Counted from the stretch's first letter, positions 1 through 6,234 are shown. The stretch: DNA of 8,081 nucleotides from an uncultured Chloroflexota bacterium (GCA_903930745.1 CAIYZX010000392.1:1-8081), one strand, 5' to 3'. Program-made: numbers and translations. The notes: generated by a model from the letters alone, not told the origin.

Positions 1-653
1 CCCCGCTTGCGCAGCAGCCGGTACGCCTTGAGCAGGTCCAGGATGCCCTTGCGCGGCTCGAACCGGCCCACGAACAGGATGTTCCGCGTGCCGTCCTTCC
101 AGCGCGTGAGCGGCACCGCCCGCTGGAAGCGGATGGGGTCCACGCCGTTGGGGATCACCTTGTAGTCGCCCGGGAAGTACCGGTCGATGAAGTGGCGCGC
201 CGCCGCGCTCACCGCGATGCGGCCATGCAGCCGCTCCGCGTACGAGCGCATCGCCCAGCGCCCGAACTCGTAGGCCGGCGACCAGCCGCCGTACGCGTGG
301 AACGTCCCGATGTTCACGCTCCTGCTCTCGCGCAGGATCACCAGCGACAGGAACGGCACGAAGGGCTCGTGGAAGTGCAGGACGTCGAACTGCTCGCGGT
401 CCAGGAGCTCCCGGGCCTGCGACACGTAGCGCGGCGACAGCGTCACCGTGCCCACGGAGCCGTTGGCCGGCATCGAGAAGCCCTTGCCCAGGCGGATCAC
501 GTCGCCCTCCGAGGAGCGCTGCAGGCCGTGCGAGGAGGTGATGATCCGGACCTCGTGCCCGCGCAGCCGCAGGTTCTCGTAGAGGAACCGAACGTGCTGC
601 GTCACGCCGCCCGGGAGCGGGTAGACGTACGGCGAGACGATGCCGATCTTCAC
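1..653 (-). CDS. PimA-like GT4 glycosyltransferase (C-terminus cut off by window edge)
   Basis: GT-B fold, GT4 family glycosyltransferase. The probable role is transfer of a sugar from a nucleotide donor (GDP-mannose in PimA) to a phosphatidylinositol-type lipid at the inner membrane face. Only residues 1-217 are present; PimA-type enzymes have about 370-390. The N-terminus reads MKIGIVSPYVYPLPGGV, with the acceptor-side GG loop at 15-16 and Tyr9. Further motifs are FDVLHFHEP (89-97), TFH with His119 (PimA His118), IPNGVD (167-172) and FVGRFEPRKG (194-203), whose Arg197 and Lys202 match the donor-phosphate residues of PimA. The GTG start at 653-651 overlaps the PHP gene stop as GTGA, and AGGGAG (667-662) lies 8 bases upstream. 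It is the last visible gene of the inositol-lipid operon. After His119 the sequence is AYGG rather than the TSTTK I recall for PimA, so the acceptor may differ. Family assignment is strong; exact substrate is inferred. Confidence 0.88.
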   Translation of the reverse strand, partial: MKIGIVSPYVYPLPGGVTQHVRFLYENLRLRGHEVRIITSSHGLQRSSEGDVIRLGKGFSMPANGSVGTVTLSPRYVSQARELLDREQFDVLHFHEPFVPFLSLVILRESRSVNIGTFHAYGGWSPAYEFGRWAMRSYAERLHGRIAVSAAARHFIDRYFPGDYKVIPNGVDPIRFQRAVPLTRWKDGTRNILFVGRFEPRKGILDLLKAYRLLRKR

Positions 654-1495
654 CGGTCGTGCTCCCTGCCCTGTGCGTGGAGGCTGCGCGCCAGCTCGCG
701 ATCGAAGGTCGCCGGCCGCTGCCGCCCGCCCGGGTAGCCCAGGTCGCGGCCCGTGCCGTCGCCGCGGACCCGCCCGCCCACGGTTGCCTGCCAGCCCCGC
801 GCGTACTTGCGCAGCTGCCGGCCGTAGATGCCCAGCTCGTCGAACGGGCCGTGGAAGTGGCCGTGGCTCTCCGTGGTCCGCGCCGCGATCGCCGCGCGCA
901 GGTCCGCCGCGGTGTGCCCCGGGAACGTGGTCCAGCCGCGGGCCACCGCGGTCTTCACGTGGGAGTCGCTGTTGCCCAGGTGCGCGAGCCCGTGCTCGTC
1001 CGCGAACCGGATCACGGCGTCATGGCGGTACTTGCCAAGCTCCGTGGGGTTGAACGTCTCGAGCGCGTCTGGATGCACCGCCACATTGTCGTCCAGCAGC
1101 AGCCTGCGGAGATCGCCCGGCTGCGCGCACATGATGAACGGGGTGATGGGGTGGGCCGGGACGGCGAGGCCGCCCTGGTCGTGGATGGCCTCGATGGTCC
1201 AGCGCAGGCTCTTGAACGGCGGCAGCGGGCGCTCGATCCAGAGCGCGAGCAGGTGGCCGCCGCGCGTGGAGACCTCCTCGGCCACCACCACCTCGAAGGG
1301 GTAGCCGCGGTCCTCCGCCATGTGGCGGGCGGCGAGGGCGGCGTCGATGCGGTCGTGGTCCGAGATGGCGATGACGTCCAGCAGCTCGTTGCGCGCCACG
1401 TGGGCCAGGATCTCCGTGACGGCGTGCGTGCCGTCGGAGGCGAGCGTGTGGACGTGCAGGTCCGCGCGGCCGAGGCGATCGGCGGGGCCGGTCAT
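650..1495 (-). CDS. PHP-domain metal-dependent phosphoesterase
   Basis: 281-residue PHP (polymerase and histidinol phosphatase) superfamily hydrolase, probably cytosolic. The metal-binding signature is complete: DLHVHT (12-17, His14 and His16), Asp21, ISDHD (44-48), the Glu pair at 73-74, His81, PAHP with His115 and NSDSH (175-179). This predicts an active trinuclear metal site that cleaves phosphomonoesters or phosphodiesters. The ATG at 1495-1493 overlaps the upstream acyltransferase stop (ATGA). A longer reading frame starts at 1603, but its extra 36 residues are Arg/Pro-rich and overlap acyltransferase 2, so I chose the coupled ATG. The last 50 residues are Gly/Arg-rich and likely disordered. 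Family members include histidinol phosphatase and RNase AM-type nucleotide phosphatases. No histidine-biosynthesis gene is nearby. Its position between PI-phosphate synthesis and glycosyl transfer suggests, as inference only, that it dephosphorylates phosphatidylinositol phosphate or an inositol phosphate. Confidence 0.9.
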   Translation of the reverse strand: MTGPADRLGRADLHVHTLASDGTHAVTEILAHVARNELLDVIAISDHDRIDAALAARHMAEDRGYPFEVVVAEEVSTRGGHLLALWIERPLPPFKSLRWTIEAIHDQGGLAVPAHPITPFIMCAQPGDLRRLLLDDNVAVHPDALETFNPTELGKYRHDAVIRFADEHGLAHLGNSDSHVKTAVARGWTTFPGHTAADLRAAIAARTTESHGHFHGPFDELGIYGRQLRKYARGWQATVGGRVRGDGTGRDLGYPGGRQRPATFDRELARSLHAQGREHDR

Positions 1496-2565
1496 GCGGC
1501 GGGCGCCCCGGGGCCGGTCCCGGTCGCACGGGCGTCCTTGCCGCTCGCCTCGCAGGCATCGCCTGCAAGGTCCGGCCAGATGGGGTGGAACGCGCCCCAC
1601 CACTGCTCCGGGCCGTCCGCGAGGAGATCCTCGAACGCGCGCGCGATGCCGTTCGTGAGCGCCACCATCCTCTCGCGGCGGGAGCCCTGGGCCGGCACGG
1701 GCACCTCGATGAGGCGGCCGATGTACCGCCCCGTGCCAATGCGCCGGCAGGAGCCAACGTACACGGGCACGCCCGCCTCCACGGCGAGCAGCGCGGGACC
1801 CGGCGAGATGGGAGCGTCATGTCCGAAGAACGAGGTGGGGATGCCGGTCCCGGTGATGTCACGGTCGTTGACCATGCCGACGGACTCGCCCCGCCGGAGC
1901 GCTGCCAGCAGCGCGCGCCGGGCGTCCTTGAGCGGAACGATGCCCACGCCCACGCGACTGCGTGACTCGACGAACCAGCGCCGGAGCCCGGGGTCGGAGA
2001 CCAGCTCCATCGGCGCCGTCACGGCATGCCCGACCAGGTCCGAGACGTAGACGATGGGCAGCTCGATGGCGCCGTAGTGCATCCCGAGGAGGACGATCGG
2101 TCGGCCGGAGCGGAGCGCCTCGTTCACCTCGGCGGGCGTCTCCACCTCGATGGACGCGATGGCGCCCTCCAGCGTGTAGGCGCCGGCACGGGCAACCTCC
2201 AGGTAGTAGCGCACAGCATGGCGGAAGCAGGCCCGCACCATCCGCTCGAGTGCGTCCGGGTCCGTGGCGGCGCGGCGGGCGCGCGGCGTGCCGCGACCCT
2301 GGGCGGCCAGTCCCTCGCAGACCCGGCGCAGGTTCCGGCGCGCCTGGGCGGCCCGGGCGGGCTGCGCCCGGTACCAGAGCTCGCCGATGGACTCCGCCGC
2401 CGCCACGAGGGGCGCCTCCGGCAGCCAGCCCAGCAGGCGGGCCCCGGCAAGGATCAGCGTCCCCTTGAGGCTCCCGCCGGACGCCGCCGCCGCGACGACA
2501 CCGCCGGCCTCGGTCTCGGTCCCCGGCTCGGACGCAGGCGCCGGCGCGGCGGGCGCAGTGCTCAC
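1492..2565 (-). CDS. LpxL/PatA-type lipid acyltransferase (second of tandem pair)
   Basis: 357-residue member of the lysophospholipid acyltransferase superfamily (LpxL/HtrB-like, which includes mycobacterial PatA). It probably transfers a fatty acyl chain from acyl-CoA or acyl-ACP to a glycolipid at the cytoplasmic membrane. The catalytic H(X4)E motif is GMHYGAIE (161-168, His163 and Glu168). Also visible are MVNDRD (231-236), FFGHDAPISPGPALLAVEAGVP (247-268) and the family's C-terminal PEQWW..FHPIW (319-330). The first 33 residues are Ala/Pro/Gly/Glu-rich and poorly conserved in character; a hydrophobic amphipathic stretch follows at 35-66. GTG at 2565-2563 overlaps the stop of acyltransferase 1 as GTGA. 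GGAGG sits only 1 base before the start, so initiation probably relies on coupling. The frame continues upstream to 2781 but only into sequence already used by acyltransferase 1. Target is unknown; by operon context it is a PI-mannoside-like lipid. Confidence 0.88.
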   Translation of the reverse strand: MSTAPAAPAPASEPGTETEAGGVVAAAASGGSLKGTLILAGARLLGWLPEAPLVAAAESIGELWYRAQPARAAQARRNLRRVCEGLAAQGRGTPRARRAATDPDALERMVRACFRHAVRYYLEVARAGAYTLEGAIASIEVETPAEVNEALRSGRPIVLLGMHYGAIELPIVYVSDLVGHAVTAPMELVSDPGLRRWFVESRSRVGVGIVPLKDARRALLAALRRGESVGMVNDRDITGTGIPTSFFGHDAPISPGPALLAVEAGVPVYVGSCRRIGTGRYIGRLIEVPVPAQGSRRERMVALTNGIARAFEDLLADGPEQWWGAFHPIWPDLAGDACEASGKDARATGTGPGAPAA

Positions 2566-3584
2566 GCCTCCATCCCGTGGCCGGGCCCCGGGTCCGGCTC
2601 GCCTGCCTGCATGAGCGCCGCGCGGGCCGCCAGCGAGGCCTCCTCGGCGGCCGTGGCGGGCCAGATGGGCTTGAAGCTGTACCACTGCTCCGGTGCGGCG
2701 CCCACGGTGAGCTCCAGCCAGTCCGCGATGCGCTGGGTGTTCGCCTGGATGGACGCCGGGTCGCCGGACGCCACCGTCCACGGCTCCGGCGCCTCAACGT
2801 AGAACCTTCCCTCGGCGGTCCGGCGGATCGCCAGGGGTGCGATGAGCGCGCCGGTCTTCGCGGCGAGCGTCGCGGGCCCCGCGGGCAGGGCCGTCCACGA
2901 GCCGAAGAGCTGGACCGGCACACCGTCCGCGCGGTAGCCCCAGTCCACGAGGAGCGCCACGACCTCCCTGTTCCGCAGGGCCTTGAACAGGTCCTTGAGG
3001 TTCCGCCAGGGGATCACGTGGAGCCCGAACTGCTCGCGCTCCTGGCGCAGGATCTCGAAGATCTCCGGGAAGGTCGAGTCGTCCGCCACCACGTTGGACG
3101 GGTAGCCGCGTGACGCGATGGCCGCGGCGATTGCCTCGTTGTTCCCCACGTGGCCGGCGGTGATGATCATGGAGCGGCCGGACTCCGCCCAGCGACCCAT
3201 GATGAGGTCGATGCCGTCGCCCACCATGTTGGACTCCAGCTCCGCCACGGGGCGCGACGGGAGTCGCATGAGCTCCACCATGTACTTCGCGTACTCGCCG
3301 TAGGCCCGCAGGGCCAGGCGGCGGACGCGTGGATCGTCCGGCGATGTGCCAAGGACACGGGCGAAGTTGCCGTTGGAGAACCGCCGCTTGGACGGCCAGA
3401 GCAGGTATGACGCACGCGAGCCCAGCGCGATCACCGACGCCGAGAGACGCGGTGGCGCGAATCGAAGGACGGCGGCCAGCGACCTGTAGCCGATGACCGC
3501 CGCGATCTCGACGACGCGGGGAGGGGTCTGCTCGAGGCGCCGGTGGGGCGCCTCGAGCGACTTCTTGGGGGCTGTCTCGGTCAC
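2562..3584 (-). CDS. LpxL/PatA-type lipid acyltransferase (first of tandem pair)
   Basis: 340-residue lysophospholipid acyltransferase superfamily protein, paralogous to its downstream neighbour but clearly diverged from it. The H(X4)E catalytic motif is TAGHVGNNE (142-150, His145 and Glu150). The family's Asp-containing strand is ALLVDWGY (210-217), followed by LFGSWTALPAGPATLAAKTGA (226-246) and PEQWYSFKPIW (298-308). The N-terminal region 24-63 is moderately hydrophobic with a basic end (PSKRR), consistent with peripheral membrane attachment. The start is GTG at 3584-3582, overlapping the ino1 stop as GTGA; an in-frame extension to 3959 would only re-read ino1. Being next to ino1, the PI-phosphate synthase and a PimA-like transferase, it most resembles PatA in context, which acylates mannose of PIM in mycobacteria. 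Which of the two tandem enzymes does that job cannot be told from sequence. Confidence 0.88.
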   Translation of the reverse strand: MTETAPKKSLEAPHRRLEQTPPRVVEIAAVIGYRSLAAVLRFAPPRLSASVIALGSRASYLLWPSKRRFSNGNFARVLGTSPDDPRVRRLALRAYGEYAKYMVELMRLPSRPVAELESNMVGDGIDLIMGRWAESGRSMIITAGHVGNNEAIAAAIASRGYPSNVVADDSTFPEIFEILRQEREQFGLHVIPWRNLKDLFKALRNREVVALLVDWGYRADGVPVQLFGSWTALPAGPATLAAKTGALIAPLAIRRTAEGRFYVEAPEPWTVASGDPASIQANTQRIADWLELTVGAAPEQWYSFKPIWPATAAEEASLAARAALMQAGEPDPGPGHGMEA

Positions 3585-4789
3585 GCGCTCGCTTCGGTCT
3601 TGGACCTGGTACGTGTGGCAGTCGCGGATGCCGCCAGCGCCCGGGCGTCCTTGCGGGACTCCTCGGTGCCAACGAGCGTCTCGTTGTCCTCGCCCCGGAT
3701 GAAGGCCTCCACCCGCTCGCGCGCCACGTCGTCGTGGAGCTGGAGCGGCGGACTCTTCATGAAGTAGGACGAGGGTGCCACGAGGGTACCGGACAGCCCG
3801 CGATCGAGTCCGATCTTCAGGCAGCGCACCGCGTCGATGATCACGCCCGCGCTGTTGGGGCTGTCCCAGACCTCCAGCTTCAGCTCCGCCTTGAGCGGCA
3901 CGTCGCCGAAGGTGGTCCCCTCCATCACGATGTGGCAGTACTTGCGGTCCTTGAGCCACGGCACGTAGTCGCTGGGGCCAACGTGGACGTCGCCCTCGGC
4001 CAGCTCGTAGTCCAGCATCGACGTCACGGCGTTCGTCTTGCTGATCTTCTTGGACTCCAGGCGCTCGCGCTCCAGCATGTTCATGAAGTCCGTGTTGCCG
4101 CCGAAGTTGAGCTGGTACGTCCGGTCCAGCCGCACCCCGCGGTCCATGAACAGGCGCGTCATCACGCGGTGCGTGATCGTGGCGCCCACCTGGCTCTTGA
4201 TGTCGTCGCCGATGACCGGGAGGCCGGCCGCGGCGAACCGGCGCTGCCAGTACGGCTCACGCCCGATGAAGACGGGAATCGCGTTCACGAAGCCCACGCC
4301 CGCCTGGATCGCCTGCTCCGCGTACCACTTGGTGGCCTCCTCGCTGCCAACGGGCAGGTAGGAGACCATGACGTCCACCTGGCGGTCCTTCAGGATCCCC
4401 ACGACGTCGGCCGTGGGACCCGGCGCCTTCTCGATGACCTGGGACAGGTACTTGCCCAGCCCGTCGTGCGTCATGCCGCGCTCAACGGTCACGCCCGTGT
4501 GGGGCACGTCCATGAAGCGGTACGTGTTGTTCTGGCCGGCCCAGATGGCCTCGGAGAGGTCCTTGCCAACCTTGGTCCGGTCCACGTCGAAGGCGGCCAC
4601 GAACTCGATGTCCGAGATGTGGTAGTCGCCCAGCTGGACGTGCATGAGGCCCGGGACGAAGTCGCCCGGCTTCGCGTTCTCGTAGTAGTAGCGGCCCTGG
4701 ATCAGGCTGCTGGCGCAGTTGCCAACGCCAACGATGGCAACGCGAACCTTGCGCCCCCGGCTGCCCGGGGCGCTGCTGTGCGTGGTCAT
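3581..4789 (-). CDS. ino1: Inositol-1-phosphate synthase (myo-inositol-3-phosphate synthase)
   Basis: 402-residue NAD-dependent isomerase converting D-glucose-6-phosphate to 1D-myo-inositol-3-phosphate (L-inositol-1-phosphate), the first step of inositol lipid synthesis. It is of the actinobacterial type. The NAD-binding VAIVGVGNCASSL lies at 17-29, followed by GLMHVQ (47-52), VSYLPVGSEEATKWYAEQAI (142-161), GDDIKSQVGATITHR (194-208) with the conserved Lys198, LNFGGNTDFMNMLERERLESKK (227-248) and KLEVWDSPNSAGVIIDAVR (304-322). Length exceeds the roughly 360-370 of actinobacterial homologues because of a 35-40 residue Ala/Thr/Arg/Lys-rich tail (366-402). ATG start at 4789-4787 with GGGAG (4802-4798) 8 bases upstream. 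It is the only gene in the operon not overlapping its predecessor (31-bp gap). Its stop overlaps the next start as GTGA. The product feeds the CDP-alcohol phosphatidyltransferase just upstream. Confidence 0.96.
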   Translation of the reverse strand: MTTHSSAPGSRGRKVRVAIVGVGNCASSLIQGRYYYENAKPGDFVPGLMHVQLGDYHISDIEFVAAFDVDRTKVGKDLSEAIWAGQNNTYRFMDVPHTGVTVERGMTHDGLGKYLSQVIEKAPGPTADVVGILKDRQVDVMVSYLPVGSEEATKWYAEQAIQAGVGFVNAIPVFIGREPYWQRRFAAAGLPVIGDDIKSQVGATITHRVMTRLFMDRGVRLDRTYQLNFGGNTDFMNMLERERLESKKISKTNAVTSMLDYELAEGDVHVGPSDYVPWLKDRKYCHIVMEGTTFGDVPLKAELKLEVWDSPNSAGVIIDAVRCLKIGLDRGLSGTLVAPSSYFMKSPPLQLHDDVARERVEAFIRGEDNETLVGTEESRKDARALAASATATRTRSKTEASA

Positions 4790-4797
4790 GAGGAAGG

Positions 4798-4802
4798 CTC
4801 CC
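4798..4802 (-). promoter_or_regulatory. Shine-Dalgarno of ino1
   Basis: GGGAG on the minus strand, 8 bases before the ino1 ATG, in the 31-bp gap after the phosphatidyltransferase stop (TAG, 4823-4821). It allows ino1 to be translated independently, whereas the other operon genes start inside the preceding stop codon. Confidence 0.6.
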
Positions 4803-4820
4803 GTGGTGGGAGCGGCAGGG

Positions 4821-5501
4821 CTACCCCTGGTGTGAGGCGGCCTGCCGCAGGGTGACGACGATGCGCTGCACCGTGGTGATCGTCGCGAGCACGGCGATCA
4901 GCCCCAGCGAGCCCTCGAGGGCGAGGGCGTTGAGCGGGTAGGCCATGCCACCGGCGCCGTCCGTGGGCTGGGCTCCGGTGAGCACGCCGGCGATCACGAG
5001 GCCCAGGGTGAGGATCACCAGCCGGACCTCGCGCGGGGCGAGACCCACGTTCGCCATGCCCTTGCCCGGGGCGAAGCCCAGGCTCTCGGCGCGGGCGCGC
5101 GTGTAGCTGACCATGAAGGCGGAGGTCATCGCGGCCGCGGCGAGGATCACGGGACGCGTGAGCCCAAGCTCCATGGCGCCCCAGGTGATGCCGAGGTAGA
5201 CGACGCCCTCGCCCCAGCGGTCGAAGGTGGAGTCGAGGAAGGCCCCGGCCTTGCTGACCCGTCCGGTGGCGCGGGCGACGAGCCCGTCGAACATGTCGAA
5301 GACGCCGCCGAAGATGACCAGGAACCCGGCGAGGAGCCACGCCTGGGCCGCCGCGGCGACGGCCGCGACGCAGGCGATGAGAAAGCCGATGACGGTGAGC
5401 TGGTTGGGCGTGAGCCCGGTGCGCGCGATGGCGCCTCCCAGGGGCTCTGCCATGGCGCGGATCCGCGCGCGAAGCTCCGGCGAGACGAGCGAGCCGCTCA
5501 C
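4821..5501 (-). CDS. CDP-alcohol phosphatidyltransferase, probable phosphatidylinositol phosphate synthase
   Basis: 226-residue integral membrane enzyme. The CDP-alcohol phosphatidyltransferase signature D-x2-D-G-x2-A-R-x8-G-x3-D-x3-D is complete: Asp69, Asp72-Gly73, Ala76-Arg77, Gly86, Asp90, Asp94. Hydrophobic segments lie around 36-68, 96-115, 118-130, 157-174 and 196-220, fitting the six-helix fold. Features that favour phosphatidylinositol phosphate synthase (CDP-diacylglycerol + inositol-1-phosphate) over phosphatidylglycerol phosphate synthase are the N-terminal GLTPNQLT (29-36), the ARAESLGF stretch (about 135-142, compare ARAE in mycobacterial PgsA1) and the directly following ino1 gene that makes the soluble substrate. 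GTG start at 5501-5499 overlaps the arsR stop as GTGA. Archaetidylinositol-phosphate synthase is a close relative, but nothing here suggests ether lipids. Specificity is inferred from context; family is certain. Confidence 0.9.
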   Translation of the reverse strand: MSGSLVSPELRARIRAMAEPLGGAIARTGLTPNQLTVIGFLIACVAAVAAAAQAWLLAGFLVIFGGVFDMFDGLVARATGRVSKAGAFLDSTFDRWGEGVVYLGITWGAMELGLTRPVILAAAAMTSAFMVSYTRARAESLGFAPGKGMANVGLAPREVRLVILTLGLVIAGVLTGAQPTDGAGGMAYPLNALALEGSLGLIAVLATITTVQRIVVTLRQAASHQG

Positions 5502-5863
5502 GACGCGGACTCGTTTCTCGTGGCCGGGGCCTGCTGCAGGCCCAGTGCCTGGGCCTGGCGGGTGGCGAACATGGCGAATGCCTCCGGGACGATGGTGTGG
5601 ACGGTCTCGCGACCCCTGCGGGCGGATGCCACGAGGCCAACCTCGCGGAGCTGCCCAAGGTGCCAGGAGACGAGCGGCTGTGACAGGCCCACTTGCTCGA
5701 CGATCTCCGAGACCGTCGCCGGGCCGTCCGCCAGGTGCCTGCAGATCCTCAGGCGATTCACGTCGGCGAGGACCTTGTGGAACCTGCGGAGCTCACGCAG
5801 GTCGTCAGGCTGGTCCACCGCGAGCGCGATCGTGCTGCGGATGCGGGCGGGGGTCGGAGACAC
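5498..5863 (-). CDS. ArsR-family winged-helix transcriptional regulator, first gene of the inositol-lipid operon
   Basis: 121-residue ArsR/SmtB-like repressor. The winged helix-turn-helix spans about 27-95: VLADVNRLRICRHL, then ATVSEIVEQVGLSQPLVSWHLGQLREVGLV with the recognition helix at SQPLVSWHLGQL, then the wing ASARRGRETVHTIVPE. The classical alpha-3 metal site (ELCVCDL-type Cys pair) is absent; the only Cys is in RICRHL. It is therefore probably not an arsenic or zinc sensor of the standard type, and may sense a metabolite or redox signal or bind constitutively. GTG start at 5863-5861 has only a weak ribosome site (AGG about 10 bases upstream). The stop overlaps the phosphatidyltransferase start (GTGA), so regulator and pathway are translationally linked. 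Two dyad repeats 46-77 bases upstream of its start are the likely autoregulatory operator. Confidence 0.9.
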   Translation of the reverse strand: MSPTPARIRSTIALAVDQPDDLRELRRFHKVLADVNRLRICRHLADGPATVSEIVEQVGLSQPLVSWHLGQLREVGLVASARRGRETVHTIVPEAFAMFATRQAQALGLQQAPATRNESAS

Positions 5864-5908
5864 GGGGGTGCTGCCTGTCCTTCGTTGGTCAACCGGTCGC
5901 GGTTACGT

Positions 5909-5940
5909 ATCAACGCCGGTTTATATCAACGGTGGTTGAT
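5909..5940. promoter_or_regulatory. Tandem 16-bp operator-like dyads upstream of arsR
   Basis: Two head-to-tail 16-bp units abut exactly: ATCAACGCCGGTTTAT (5909-5924) and ATCAACGGTGGTTGAT (5925-5940), identical at 13 of 16 positions. The second has perfect 6-bp arms (ATCAAC/GTTGAT) around GGTG; the first is an imperfect version. A 10-bp dyad GTTGGTCAAC (5884-5893) between them and arsR carries the same half-site core. AT-rich dyads of 12-20 bp are typical ArsR-family targets, so binding by the adjacent ArsR protein is the natural reading, but this is inference. Confidence 0.6.
5920..5925 (-). promoter_or_regulatory. Possible -10 box of the arsR/inositol-lipid operon
   Basis: On the minus strand TATAAA (5925-5920) straddles the junction of the two operator repeats in an otherwise GC-rich region, and would place the transcript start near 5913 with a leader of about 50 bases. 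No good -35 hexamer stands 16-18 bases upstream (GCAATA at best). An alternative is TTGATA (5929-5924) as a -35, but it lacks a well-spaced -10. Either choice would be blocked by a repressor on the dyads. Confidence 0.3.
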
Positions 5941-6088
5941 GCTATTGCGGTGCCCGCGGGGTGTCAACCCCTTGTCGGCGGGCGTGGGTGCTAGATGATC
6001 GCGCACCCGGGGCTCCCCGCGCGGGTTCCCTCTGCGCGCTTCGCTCGCGACACGCGTCCCCGGGGGTGCTGAAGTCGCTGACCCTCGA

Positions 6089-6109
6089 GCGAGTCGCCTG
6101 GCGACTTGC
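6089..6109. repeat. Hairpin, 9-bp stem with CTG loop
   Basis: GCGAGTCGC pairs with GCGACTTGC around a CTG loop, with one G-U pair if transcribed in the plus direction. AAGTCGC at 6072-6078 can also pair with GCGACTT (6101-6107), giving two mutually exclusive structures. No U-run follows on either strand, so it is not a standard intrinsic terminator. Confidence 0.5.
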
Positions 6110-6114
6110 CCGAT

Positions 6115-6128
6115 CGTGTGGCCACACG
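6115..6128. repeat. Perfect 14-bp palindrome
   Basis: CGTGTGGCCACACG is its own reverse complement with no central spacer. This form suits binding of a symmetric dimeric protein more than an RNA hairpin. It lies 6 bases from the 6089-6109 hairpin and is unrelated in sequence to the ATCAAC operator dyads. Confidence 0.5.
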
Positions 6129-6165
6129 GACCAGCTGGCGTCCCCCGGATCGCGGCTGATCTCCT

Positions 6166-6195
6166 GGCCATGCCACGCACCCCGAACGCATGGCC
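6166..6195. repeat. 8-bp inverted repeat with 14-base spacer
   Basis: GGCCATGC (6166-6173) and GCATGGCC (6188-6195) are exact reverse complements separated by 14 bases. It could form a stem-loop in RNA from either strand or be a split operator. Confidence 0.45.
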
Positions 6196-6217
6196 TCGAG
6201 TCGCATGCCGCCTGCGC

Positions 6218-6234
6218 TGCCCGCCCGGCGGGCA
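6218..6234. repeat. Hairpin with TGCCCGC/GCGGGCA arms (copy 1)
   Basis: Perfect 7-bp arms around a CCG loop. The same arms recur at 6351-6367. No poly-U tract on either side. Confidence 0.5.

Noticed and set aside
1496..1603. N-terminal extension of the PHP gene
   Set aside because: The 36 added residues are Arg-rich, overlap acyltransferase 2, and the internal ATG matches the operon's 4-base overlap pattern.
659..2050. Plus-strand 463-codon open frame
   Set aside because: Antisense to the PHP and acyltransferase genes; composition (Arg/Val/Gly/Ala with no motifs) is what a high-GC shadow frame gives, while the minus strand has full conserved motifs.
3585..3959. N-terminal extension of acyltransferase 1
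   Set aside because: It would re-read ino1 in another frame and gives Arg/Gly/His-rich sequence; the GTG overlapping the ino1 stop fits better.
3734..4855. Plus-strand 373-codon open frame
   Set aside because: Antisense to ino1, which is unmistakable; the translated sequence is His/Val/Arg-rich without recognisable domains.
6003..6068. Imperfect GC-rich inverted repeat (GCACCCGGGG and CCCCGGGGGTGC) as a tRNA or terminator
   Set aside because: No anticodon arm, T-loop or U-run; the arms are low-complexity G/C, so chance pairing is likely.
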